NCBI GenBank assembly: GCA_033722675.1
Contig: JAWVYO010000062.1
Coordinates: 1 to 13,995 of the forward strand
Direction of reading: 5' to 3'
Length of the DNA stretch: 13,995 bases
DNA from: DATHYU01 sp033722675
GTDB lineage: Bacteria > Actinomycetota > Acidimicrobiia > Spongiisociales > UBA11373
Shown here in pieces: positions 1 through 5,991 of the stretch. Positions within the stretch are counted from its first letter, which is position 1. Each line of letters opens with the position of its first letter. The notes under the pieces were generated by a model. The model searched no databases. It saw nothing but the letters and a program-made list of their open reading frames with translations, and was not told the origin of the DNA. Both the position numbers and the translations under genes were made by a program.

Positions 1-1
1 C

Positions 2-433
2 CTCACCGTCGCCACCGAGGGCGACCTCGAGATCGACGACCACCACACCGTGGAGGACACGGCCCTCGTCCTCGGAACCGCTCTCGCCGAGGCGCTCGGC
101 GACCGGGCCGGCATCGTCCGCTTCGGCGACGCCTCCGTACCGATGGACGAGACCCTCGCCCGCGCGGTGGTCGACGCCGGGGGGCGGCCGTATGCGGTCA
201 TCGACCTCCCCCTCCGCACCGACCGGATCGGGACCCTCACCACGCAGAACATCCCCCACGCCTTGGAGGCGTTCGCTCGCACCGCCGGCTTCACCCTGCA
301 CCTGTCGGCCACCGGCTCGAACGACCATCACGTCGCCGAGGCCGCGATCAAGGCGCTCGCCCGCGCAGTGCGCGCCGCCGTGGCCGTCGACCCGCGCCGC
401 GACGGCATTCCCTCCACGAAGGGGACGACGTGA
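2..433 (+). CDS. hisB: Imidazoleglycerol-phosphate dehydratase, C-terminal part (5' end outside window)
   Basis: HisB dehydrates imidazole-glycerol phosphate to imidazole-acetol phosphate in histidine biosynthesis in the cytoplasm. About 143 residues are present of a usual length near 200, so the N-terminus lies upstream of the window. The frame opens at base 2 and shows both His/Glu-rich metal-binding signatures of the family: DDHHTVEDTALVLG near the start of the fragment and SNDHHVAEAAIKAL near its end. The C-terminus GIPSTKG is also typical. The TGA stop (431-433) overlaps a GTG start at 430. It is the first gene seen of a his operon continuing through hisH, hisF and hisIE. The identification is secure from motifs; only the start is missing. 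Confidence 0.97.
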   Translation, partial: LTVATEGDLEIDDHHTVEDTALVLGTALAEALGDRAGIVRFGDASVPMDETLARAVVDAGGRPYAVIDLPLRTDRIGTLTTQNIPHALEAFARTAGFTLHLSATGSNDHHVAEAAIKALARAVRAAVAVDPRRDGIPSTKGTT

Positions 434-501
434 CACGCGTCGCTGTCATCGACCTCCACACCGGCCGCCCCCTGTCACCGGACGTCGAGGCGAGCAGATG
501 A
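430..501 (+). CDS. Putative 23-codon ORF wedged between hisB and hisH (hypothetical)
   Basis: A short frame, GTG at 430 to TGA at 499-501, encodes a 23-residue peptide starting MTRVAVIDLHTGRPL. Its start overlaps the hisB stop (GTGA) and its stop overlaps the hisH start (ATGA), so it spans the junction exactly. A purine-rich GAAGGGG lies at 418-424, five bases before the GTG, as a plausible ribosome binding site. The first 23 bases closely resemble the start of hisH (TCGCTGTCATCGA is identical in both), which suggests a duplicated hisH start that decayed, or a small ORF that couples translation. HisA proteins also begin with a similar AID-type strand, so a HisA remnant is a weaker alternative. 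Whether the peptide is made is unknown. Confidence 0.4.
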   Translation: MTRVAVIDLHTGRPLSPDVEASR

Positions 502-1115
502 CGCGGATCGCTGTCATCGATCATGGCGCCGGGAACCTGGTGTCCATCGGGCAGGGGCTCGCCGCCGCCGGTGCCGCCGTCGACGTCGTGGAACGGCCGG
601 AGGGGCTCGCCGGGGTCGACGGGATCGTGCTGCCCGGCGTCGGGTCGGCCGCCGCCGCCTTCGACCGGCTCGAAGCGGCCGGCTTCGTCGAGCCGCTGCG
701 GGCGACGTCGCTGCCGCTGCTCGGCATCTGCGTGGGCCTCCAACTCCTCTTCGACGGCAGCGAGGAGGACGGGGCCGGCGGCCTCGGCCGCATCCCGGGA
801 CGGGTGCGGCGGCTGCAGGGGACCCCGCGCCTCCCCCACATCGGCTGGAACGACCTTTCGATCCGCCGCCCCGACCCCGTGCTGAGGGGGGTCGACGACA
901 GCGACGTCTTCTACTTCGTGCACTCCTATGCCCCCGTGCCCGACGACCCCGCCGACGTCGTCGCCACGTCCGCCTACGGGCCGGAGTTCGTGGCCGTCGC
1001 CCGACGCGGCTCGGCGGTCGGCGTGCAGTTCCACCCCGAACGCAGCGGCCCGGCGGGCCTCGGTGTCCTCGCCGCCTTCGTCGACGGCTGCAGGGAGGCC
1101 GCCGATGCTGCGTAG
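498..1115 (+). CDS. hisH: Imidazole glycerol phosphate synthase, glutamine amidotransferase subunit
   Basis: HisH hydrolyses glutamine and channels ammonia to HisF, which makes IGP and AICAR. The product is 205 residues, normal for the family. The class I amidotransferase triad is visible: nucleophile Cys78 in LLGICVGLQLL, and His179 and Glu181 in VGVQFHPERSG. The N-terminus has the usual IAVIDHGAGNLVS glycine-rich segment, and the PHIGWN motif is at about 113-118. The ATG at 498 is preceded by GAGG (487-490) with seven bases between. Its 3' end overlaps hisF by 11 bases, which suits a 1:1 complex. Function and start are well supported. Confidence 0.97.
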   Translation: MTRIAVIDHGAGNLVSIGQGLAAAGAAVDVVERPEGLAGVDGIVLPGVGSAAAAFDRLEAAGFVEPLRATSLPLLGICVGLQLLFDGSEEDGAGGLGRIPGRVRRLQGTPRLPHIGWNDLSIRRPDPVLRGVDDSDVFYFVHSYAPVPDDPADVVATSAYGPEFVAVARRGSAVGVQFHPERSGPAGLGVLAAFVDGCREAADAA

Positions 1116-1863
1116 CCGGGTGATCCCCTGTCTCGACGTGGACGCCGGCCGGGTGGTCAAGGGCGTGAATTTCGTCGACCTCGTCGACGAGGGCGATCCG
1201 GTGGAGCTCGCCTCGCGGTACGCCGCCGAGGGAGCCGACGAGATCGTGTTCCTCGACATCACCGCCACCCACGAGGGCCGGGACACGATGCTCGACGTCG
1301 TCCGTCGGACCGCCTCGACGGTGTTCGTCCCGCTCACGGTGGGCGGGGGCATCCGTTCCGTCGACGACATGCGTGCCGCCCTCCGTGCCGGCGCCGACAA
1401 GGTGTCGGTGAATTCGGCGGCGGTCGCCGACCCCTCCCTCATCACCCGGTGCGCTTCGGCCTTCGGCAGCCAGTGCGTCGTTCTCGCCATCGACGCCCGG
1501 CGCACCGTCGACGGTTGGGAGGTGTACGTCGCCGGCGGACGCACCCCGACGGGGCTCGACGCCGTGGCGTGGGCGGTGGAGGGCGTCGCCCGGGGCGCCG
1601 GGGAGATCCTCCTCACGTCGATGGACCGCGACGGGACACAGGATGGGTTCGACCACGACCTGCTGCGCGCCGTCGGCGACGCCGTCACGGTGCCCGTCAT
1701 CGCCTCGGGTGGAGCGGGGACCGCGGCCCACTGTGCGGCCGCCGTCACCGAGGGCGGCGCCGACGCCGTCCTCGCCGCGTCGATCTTCCATCGCCGCCAG
1801 GTGGAGATCGACGAGGTGAAGGACGCCATGGCCGCGGCGGGCGTGGCGGTGCGTCGTGCCTGA
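1105..1863 (+). CDS. hisF: Imidazole glycerol phosphate synthase, cyclase subunit
   Basis: HisF is the (beta/alpha)8-barrel cyclase that uses ammonia from HisH to convert PRFAR to IGP and AICAR. The product has 252 residues, the usual length. The two catalytic aspartates are at canonical positions: Asp11 in IPCLDVD and Asp130 in VVLAIDARR. The phosphate-binding motifs VGGGIRS (about 79-85) and IASGGAG are present. The ATG at 1105 has a good GGGAGG site at 1093-1098 inside the hisH end, and the reading frames overlap by 11 bases. Its own end overlaps the hisIE GTG start by 8 bases. No hisA lies between hisH and hisF, where many operons carry it. Confidence 0.98.
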   Translation: MLRSRVIPCLDVDAGRVVKGVNFVDLVDEGDPVELASRYAAEGADEIVFLDITATHEGRDTMLDVVRRTASTVFVPLTVGGGIRSVDDMRAALRAGADKVSVNSAAVADPSLITRCASAFGSQCVVLAIDARRTVDGWEVYVAGGRTPTGLDAVAWAVEGVARGAGEILLTSMDRDGTQDGFDHDLLRAVGDAVTVPVIASGGAGTAAHCAAAVTEGGADAVLAASIFHRRQVEIDEVKDAMAAAGVAVRRA

Positions 1864-2482
1864 GCGCCCGGCCGACATCGTCTTCGGCGACGACGGACTC
1901 GTCCCGGTCGTCGTACAGGACCGCCGGACGGCCGACGTGCTCATGGTCGCCTGGGCCGACGGCGACGCCGTCGACGCGACCGCGGAGACCGGAGAGGCCC
2001 ACTTCTGGAGCCGTTCCCGCGGCGAACCGTGGCACAAGGGGGCGACCAGCGGCAACACGCTGGCGGTCCGAGAGATCCGCGCCGACTGCGACCGCGACAC
2101 CCTGCTCTACGTCGTCGACCCGGCGGGCCCCGCCTGCCACACCGGCGAGCGCACCTGCTTCGGTGCTCCGGACCGCCAGGGGTTCGCCTGGTTGGAGCAC
2201 CTCGATGCCCTCGTCGTCGACCGGCTGCGCCACCGACCCGACGAGTCGTACACCGTCGCCCTCGCCGCGATGGGTCCCGACGGGCCGGCCCGCAAGGTGA
2301 TCGAGGAGGCCGCCGAGGTCGCCTTCGCCGCCAAGGACCACGACGCCGGACTCGCCGACGACGCCCGGGTCGCCGAGGAGGCTGCGGACCTGCTCTACCA
2401 CCTCGTGGTGCTGCTCGGCGAACGGGGCATCCCCGCCGCCCGGGTCATCGACGTCCTCACCGATCGCTTCGAGGACCGGTAG
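1856..2482 (+). CDS. hisIE: Bifunctional phosphoribosyl-AMP cyclohydrolase / phosphoribosyl-ATP pyrophosphatase
   Basis: This fusion carries out the second and third steps of histidine biosynthesis. Residues about 1-118 are the HisI cyclohydrolase: FWSRSRGEPWHKGATSGN at 50-67, the metal-binding Asp77/Asp79/Asp81 cluster with Cys78, and zinc-binding Cys94 (GPACHTGE) and Cys101. Residues about 130-208 are the HisE pyrophosphatase, an all-helical MazG-type NTP hydrolase with VIEEAAEVAFAA (148-159) and EEAADLLYHLVVLL (174-187). The total of 208 residues fits a HisIE fusion. Such fusions are common in proteobacteria, whereas actinobacteria usually encode hisI and hisE separately. The start is GTG at 1856, overlapping the hisF end, and the ribosome binding site is weak, so coupling is likely. 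It is the last his gene. Confidence 0.95.
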   Translation: MPERPADIVFGDDGLVPVVVQDRRTADVLMVAWADGDAVDATAETGEAHFWSRSRGEPWHKGATSGNTLAVREIRADCDRDTLLYVVDPAGPACHTGERTCFGAPDRQGFAWLEHLDALVVDRLRHRPDESYTVALAAMGPDGPARKVIEEAAEVAFAAKDHDAGLADDARVAEEAADLLYHLVVLLGERGIPAARVIDVLTDRFEDR

Positions 2483-2501
2483 CCCAGCGCCGGACCGGCG
2501 A

Positions 2502-2513
2502 TACCCTCCGGCC
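2502..2513 (+). promoter_or_regulatory. -10 box for a leaderless transcript of the TlpA-like gene
   Basis: TACCCT at 2502-2507 fits the actinobacterial TANNNT -10 consensus and lies exactly six bases before the ATG at 2514. That places the expected transcription start at the A of the ATG. There is no Shine-Dalgarno sequence in the 31-base gap after hisIE. No clear -35 is seen. The same layout occurs at 4211-4206 on the other strand. Confidence 0.55.
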
Positions 2514-2999
2514 ATGCGCCGGATCGCCGTGCTCGTCGTCGCACTGGCCGTCGCCGCCACGGCGTGCGGGCCGTCGGGGGCCGTCGATGTCACCGACATC
2601 CCGCCCCTCCCCGAGACCACCGCCGAGGAGGTCCGGACGCTCCTCGCCACCTCCGAGCGGCCCGTGGTGCTCAACATCTGGGCGTCGTGGTGCGGTCCCT
2701 GCCGGTCCGAGGCGCCCCTGCTCCGCCGGGCCCATCGCCGGCACGGCGACGAGATCCGCTTCGTGGGTGTCGACGTCCGCGACGCCCAGGACGAGGCCCG
2801 GGCGTTCCTCGCCGAGTTCGACCTCGACTTCGAGCACTACTTCGACCGGCCTGGCGAGGTGCAGCGGGAGCTCGGCGGCATCGGGGTCCCCCAGACCCTC
2901 TTCTACGCCCCCGGCGGCGACCTCGTCTTCCACCACAACGGCGTGATCGACGAACGCACGCTCGCGCTGCAGATCGACGAACTGCTCCGGACCGGCTGA
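2514..2999 (+). CDS. TlpA-like thioredoxin-fold lipoprotein (WCGPC)
   Basis: This is a predicted membrane-anchored, extracytoplasmic thiol-disulfide oxidoreductase of the TlpA/ResA type, 161 residues. A short hydrophobic signal ends in a lipobox (ATAC, lipidated Cys18). The thioredoxin fold follows, with active site WASWCGPC (Cys60 and Cys63) and the cis-proline in GIGVPQT (Pro126). Relatives reduce apocytochrome c thiols or other periplasmic disulfides; the substrate here is not evident. The gene appears to have its own leaderless promoter. Its TGA overlaps the ATG of the following Lgt-like gene (TGATG), so those two are translationally coupled. A second TlpA-like gene, carrying selenocysteine, lies convergently at 3687-4199. 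Confidence 0.9.
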   Translation: MRRIAVLVVALAVAATACGPSGAVDVTDIPPLPETTAEEVRTLLATSERPVVLNIWASWCGPCRSEAPLLRRAHRRHGDEIRFVGVDVRDAQDEARAFLAEFDLDFEHYFDRPGEVQRELGGIGVPQTLFYAPGGDLVFHHNGVIDERTLALQIDELLRTG

Positions 3000-3697
3000 T
3001 GGAGTTCTCCCTGCTCGGCGCCGTGCTCGTCGCCGTCGTCGCGGTCTGGGCGGTACTCCGCTTCGAGGCGGGCCGCACGAATGCCGCGGACTGCAGCCGC
3101 GATCTCTGGGACGCCCTGCTCCTCGCCGGGATCGTCGGCCTGGCCGTCGGGCGGGTCGTCGCGATGCTGCGCGACGGCACCAATCCGATCACCACCCCCG
3201 GCGACCTGCTCATCGTCCGCAGCGGTGTCGACACGGCGGGGGCGTCGGCGGCCGCCCTCCTCACCTTCGGCTGGACGATGCGCCGGGCCCTCTGGTGGAT
3301 GGCCGACGCCGCGGCCGCCGCCGCGCTGGCGGGGCTCGCCGGCTGGCACGCCGGGTGCCTGGTGCGCGAGTCCGCCTGCCTCGGCACGCCCACCGACCTC
3401 CCGTGGGCCCTCACCCAGGCGGGATCACCCGTCGGCCGCCACCCCGTGGAGTTGTATGCGGCGCTCCTGCTCGCCCTCGCGGCGGTCGGGTTCGTCCTCT
3501 GGAAGCGGTTCGCCCGTCCCCCGGCCGGCGTCCTGGGCTCACTGGCCATCGCCGTCGCGGCGGGGAGCCGTCTCGCCACCGAGCCGATGCGGCCCTCGCT
3601 GGGGAGCGGTCCGGTGTGGCTCTACGCCGCCGGCCTCGTCGCGGGCGTCGGGCTGGCCGGGTGGCGATGGCTGCGCCCCGCCGTGGTCAGGACGTGA
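2999..3697 (+). CDS. Divergent Lgt-like (prolipoprotein diacylglyceryl transferase family) membrane protein
   Basis: This 232-residue polytopic membrane protein has features of the Lgt family: GTPTDLPWALT (129-139), a GRHPVELYAALL segment (147-158) and a C-terminal RLATEPMR (191-198) matching the R-x-x-x-E-x-x-R type motif. Lgt moves diacylglycerol from phosphatidylglycerol to the lipobox cysteine of prelipoproteins. The usual histidine-bearing HGG segment is replaced here by GVDTAGA (76-82), and the protein is shorter than typical Lgt, so transferase activity is doubtful and it may be a specialised paralogue. The ATG at 2999 overlaps the preceding lipoprotein stop, which suggests joint action. 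The 3' end overlaps the convergent selenoprotein gene by 11 bases. Confidence 0.75.
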   Translation: MEFSLLGAVLVAVVAVWAVLRFEAGRTNAADCSRDLWDALLLAGIVGLAVGRVVAMLRDGTNPITTPGDLLIVRSGVDTAGASAAALLTFGWTMRRALWWMADAAAAAALAGLAGWHAGCLVRESACLGTPTDLPWALTQAGSPVGRHPVELYAALLLALAAVGFVLWKRFARPPAGVLGSLAIAVAAGSRLATEPMRPSLGSGPVWLYAAGLVAGVGLAGWRWLRPAVVRT

Positions 3698-4199
3698 CGA
3701 TCCCCTCGAGCAGGGCGCGAATGTCGGCCTCGGGGCGACCGCCGAACCACTGCTCGACGATCGCGCCGTCGTCGATCACGAACGTGACCGGCTGGCCGCG
3801 GACGCCGTAGCGCTGCCACAGCCCGTCGTCGTAGCCCCAGAAGATCCGATCCGGGTCGAACAGCGACGGGGCGACGGCCCGGCTCGCGGCGGGCGAGCTG
3901 CGACCGGCCACCGCCACGAAGGTCACCCGATCCCGGTACTCCGATGCGACCGCATCGACGACGGGAAGCTCCCGCCGGCACGTCGGTCACCACTCGGCCC
4001 AGAACACGAGGTAGACGGGCTTCTGCTCGTCGGCGAGGCGGAACACGCCGCCGTCGTCGAGGGCGAGCGTGAAGTCGGGCGCCGACGGGGTGGGCATCGA
4101 GGCGACCGTCGCGGATCCGCTCCCACTCGAGGGGTCGGTCCCCTCGGCGCACGCCGCGGCGACGAGGACGAGCCCGAGGACGGCGATCAGGTGACGCAT
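3687..4199 (-). CDS. TlpA-like thioredoxin lipoprotein with in-frame TGA (selenocysteine) at the active site
   Basis: A single 171-codon frame (including stop) runs from ATG at 4199 to TGA at 3689-3687, interrupted only by a TGA at 3989-3987 (codon 71). The codon falls exactly at the first redox cysteine of a thioredoxin active site: FWAEW-[TGA]-PTC, with Cys74 intact. Typical fold elements lie on both sides: APDFTLALDDG before, ELPVVDAVASEYRDRVTFVA after, and the cis-proline region GVRGQPVTFVI near the C-terminus. The N-terminus is a lipoprotein signal (VAAAC, lipidated Cys17) followed by a Ser/Gly-rich linker. The most economical reading is a 170-residue extracytoplasmic selenoprotein with a Sec-x-x-Cys centre. 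A nonsense mutation of TGC is the alternative, but both halves otherwise look intact. A SECIS-like hairpin follows the TGA. A leaderless -10 precedes the ATG. Confidence 0.85.
3959..3986 (-). promoter_or_regulatory. Candidate bacterial SECIS hairpin downstream of the TGA
   Basis: Directly after the TGA, the mRNA can fold with lower stem CGAC (3985-3982) to GTCG (3962-3959) and upper stem GGGA (3973-3970) to TCCC (3966-3963), closing a small loop GCT (3969-3967). The apical loop begins 17 bases after the TGA and its first base is G. Both agree with the published bacterial SECIS pattern of a loop 16-37 bases downstream with an early G. The lower stem is separated from the upper by an eight-base one-sided bulge. 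The fold was drawn by eye in a GC-rich region where hairpins are common, so it is supportive rather than decisive. Confidence 0.5.
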
Positions 4200-4211
4200 G
4201 GACGGACCCTA
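4200..4211 (-). promoter_or_regulatory. -10 box for a leaderless transcript of the selenoprotein gene
   Basis: On the minus strand TAGGGT (4211-4206) is followed by six bases and then the ATG at 4199. This is the same geometry as at 2502-2513. It lies in the 35-base gap between the MFS stop and the selenoprotein start. No Shine-Dalgarno sequence is seen, consistent with leaderless translation. Confidence 0.55.
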
Positions 4212-4234
4212 CGACGCCCCGGTCCCTACCCGGC

Positions 4235-5569
4235 TCACACGCCGGCCGGCTGCTTGGCCTCCACGCTGGCGATGGCCGGGATCCCCTGCGGGGTGCATCC
4301 GGTGGGCTCGGCGGCCTGCGTGCCGACGAAGTAGTCGTCGGGGTCCTCGCCCCGGCGGACCGCCCAGACGATCGGCAGTGCGAGCACGGTGACGGCGCCA
4401 CCGACGACGTAGCCCGCCGAGTAGGAGGTCTGGTCGGCGTACACGCCGAGCCCGGCCTGGCCCCCGACCGAGGCGATGCCCCCGATCATCGAGTCGAACG
4501 AGACCACCGTCGCCCGCTCCCGCGACCCGGTCATCTCGTGGATGAAGCCCTGCCGGACGGGGTTCTGGACCCCCATCGCCACCGCCAGGACGAGCAGGGC
4601 GGCCAGCGCGGCGACGAATGTCCCGGCGAGGCCGATCGCCACCGATGCCGCCGTCATGACCCCGGCCGTCCACAGCAGCAGCGTCGTCCGCCGGCCGCAC
4701 CATCGCGTCACGTACTTCACGATCCCGTTGCCCACCATCATCGCGATGGCGAGGAGGGCCGCCACCACACCGGCCACCCACACGGCGTCGTCGGCGAGGA
4801 GTTCGAGGAAGTAGGGCTGCCAGGCGTACCAGGCCCAGAAGAAGAAGCCGCCCTGCACCGCGCCGCCGAGGATGAGGAGCCGCATCGACCGGCGCCGCCA
4901 GCCTGCACGCACACCCAGGCGGGCGGAGGCGACCATCTCCCGGGGCAGGGCACGGATGCCCACGTGGCGGGGCTCGAACCCGATGTCGTGCATCCCGGCG
5001 AAGGCCAGCACGAAGAGGACGATCAGGAGCCCCGACCGAACCAGGAACGGCAGGGCGAGGTCGATCTGGCCGAGCACGCCTCCCCCGACGGTGCCCACGA
5101 GCATGGCCGAGCCCCCGACGATCTGACCCGTGGCGAACACTCCGTCGACGGACCCCTCGTACCCGAGCCCGCGGAGCCCGTCGACGAGCCAGGCCTCCAT
5201 CGCCCCCGAGTAGAAGGTGAACCCCAGGCCCATGAGCACCGACGCGCCGGCGAAGGCGACGACGCCTGCGGAGAGCTCGGCCAGACCGACGTAGAGGAGG
5301 GTCGACGCCCCGAGGACCGCCAGCGAGAGCAGGAAGGACGCCCGCCGCCCCACCGTGTCGGCGGTGACACCGGTGGGGATCTCGAAGAGCACCGTGCCCA
5401 CGGAGAACGCCGCGTTGGCGACGAAGACGCCGGTGATCGAGAGTCCCGCGTCGAGGAGGAACAGCGTGTTGATCCCCCAGATCACCGACGCCGCCAGCGT
5501 GTACACGCCGGCGTAGACGTAGTAGCGCCGCACGAGGCTCCGCGCCGCGGGCGCCATGGCGATCGTCAT
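4235..5569 (-). CDS. Major facilitator superfamily transporter
   Basis: This 444-residue protein consists of many hydrophobic segments, in keeping with a 12-helix MFS carrier. The cytoplasmic loop 2-3 signature is seen as GVTADTVGRRAS (residues 67-78), and positively charged stretches (RAGWRRRSMR, RWCGRRTT) mark other cytoplasmic loops. The substrate cannot be read from the sequence. The ATG at 5569 overlaps the stop of the upstream Fur-family gene by four bases (ATGA), so the pair is translationally coupled and the transporter may be under Fur-type metal control, for example metal or siderophore movement. That link is inferred from position only. An internal ATG four codons further on is an alternative start. 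Confidence 0.88.
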   Translation of the reverse strand: MTIAMAPAARSLVRRYYVYAGVYTLAASVIWGINTLFLLDAGLSITGVFVANAAFSVGTVLFEIPTGVTADTVGRRASFLLSLAVLGASTLLYVGLAELSAGVVAFAGASVLMGLGFTFYSGAMEAWLVDGLRGLGYEGSVDGVFATGQIVGGSAMLVGTVGGGVLGQIDLALPFLVRSGLLIVLFVLAFAGMHDIGFEPRHVGIRALPREMVASARLGVRAGWRRRSMRLLILGGAVQGGFFFWAWYAWQPYFLELLADDAVWVAGVVAALLAIAMMVGNGIVKYVTRWCGRRTTLLLWTAGVMTAASVAIGLAGTFVAALAALLVLAVAMGVQNPVRQGFIHEMTGSRERATVVSFDSMIGGIASVGGQAGLGVYADQTSYSAGYVVGGAVTVLALPIVWAVRRGEDPDDYFVGTQAAEPTGCTPQGIPAIASVEAKQPAGV

Positions 5570-5988
5570 GCGGCGCAGCCCGCGCAGCGGCCGACGATCG
5601 CGAAATGCGCGGTGTCGGCCACGAAGCCGTGGGGTTCGGTGAGCGCGGCGACGGCGTCCCCCATCTCGCCGATCGGCACGTCGACGGTGGCCCCGCACAC
5701 CGTGCAGACGAGATGGTGATGATCCTCCGACGGAGCCACGTGGTACGCCCCCGCACCGTGGCCCAGGTGCACGTGGGTCACGAGGCCCTCGCCCTCGAGG
5801 GCGTCGAGCGTCCGGTAGACCGTGGACAGGTCGATGCGTCCGGCGCGTTCGGCGACGTCCGCCGCCGTCAGGTGCTCGGCGTCGGCGGCCCCGGCGAGGA
5901 CGCCGCAGACACGACGACGGGCGTCGGTGATGCGGAGGCCGGCGGTGCGCAACCCGCCGACCAGGTCACCGGCGGTGGGACGCGCCAC
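5566..5988 (-). CDS. Fur-family metal-responsive transcriptional regulator
   Basis: The 140-residue product has the Fur layout. An N-terminal winged helix (about 10-75) contains the recognition segment DLSTVYRTLDALEGEGLV (53-70). The dimerisation domain follows, with HHH (90-92), a first Cys-x-x-Cys (95/98, CTVC) and a C-terminal Cys-x-x-Cys (135/138, CAGC), the structural zinc site. Whether it senses Fe, Zn or another metal, or peroxide, cannot be told. The GTG start at 5988 is three bases after the trpD stop, with GAGGG immediately adjacent, so translation probably depends on coupling. It overlaps the following MFS gene, its likely target or functional partner. Confidence 0.9.
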   Translation of the reverse strand: MARPTAGDLVGGLRTAGLRITDARRRVCGVLAGAADAEHLTAADVAERAGRIDLSTVYRTLDALEGEGLVTHVHLGHGAGAYHVAPSEDHHHLVCTVCGATVDVPIGEMGDAVAALTEPHGFVADTAHFAIVGRCAGCAA

Positions 5989-5991
5989 CCC

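Noticed and set aside
514..2100. Long minus-strand open frames across the his operon
   Set aside because: They lie opposite hisH, hisF and hisIE, whose motifs are clear, and their translations are Arg/His/Gly-rich without any recognisable domain.
3687..3926. An independent short gene beginning at an internal GTG on the minus strand
   Set aside because: It is simply the C-terminal half of the selenocysteine-containing thioredoxin protein, in the same frame as the N-terminal half.
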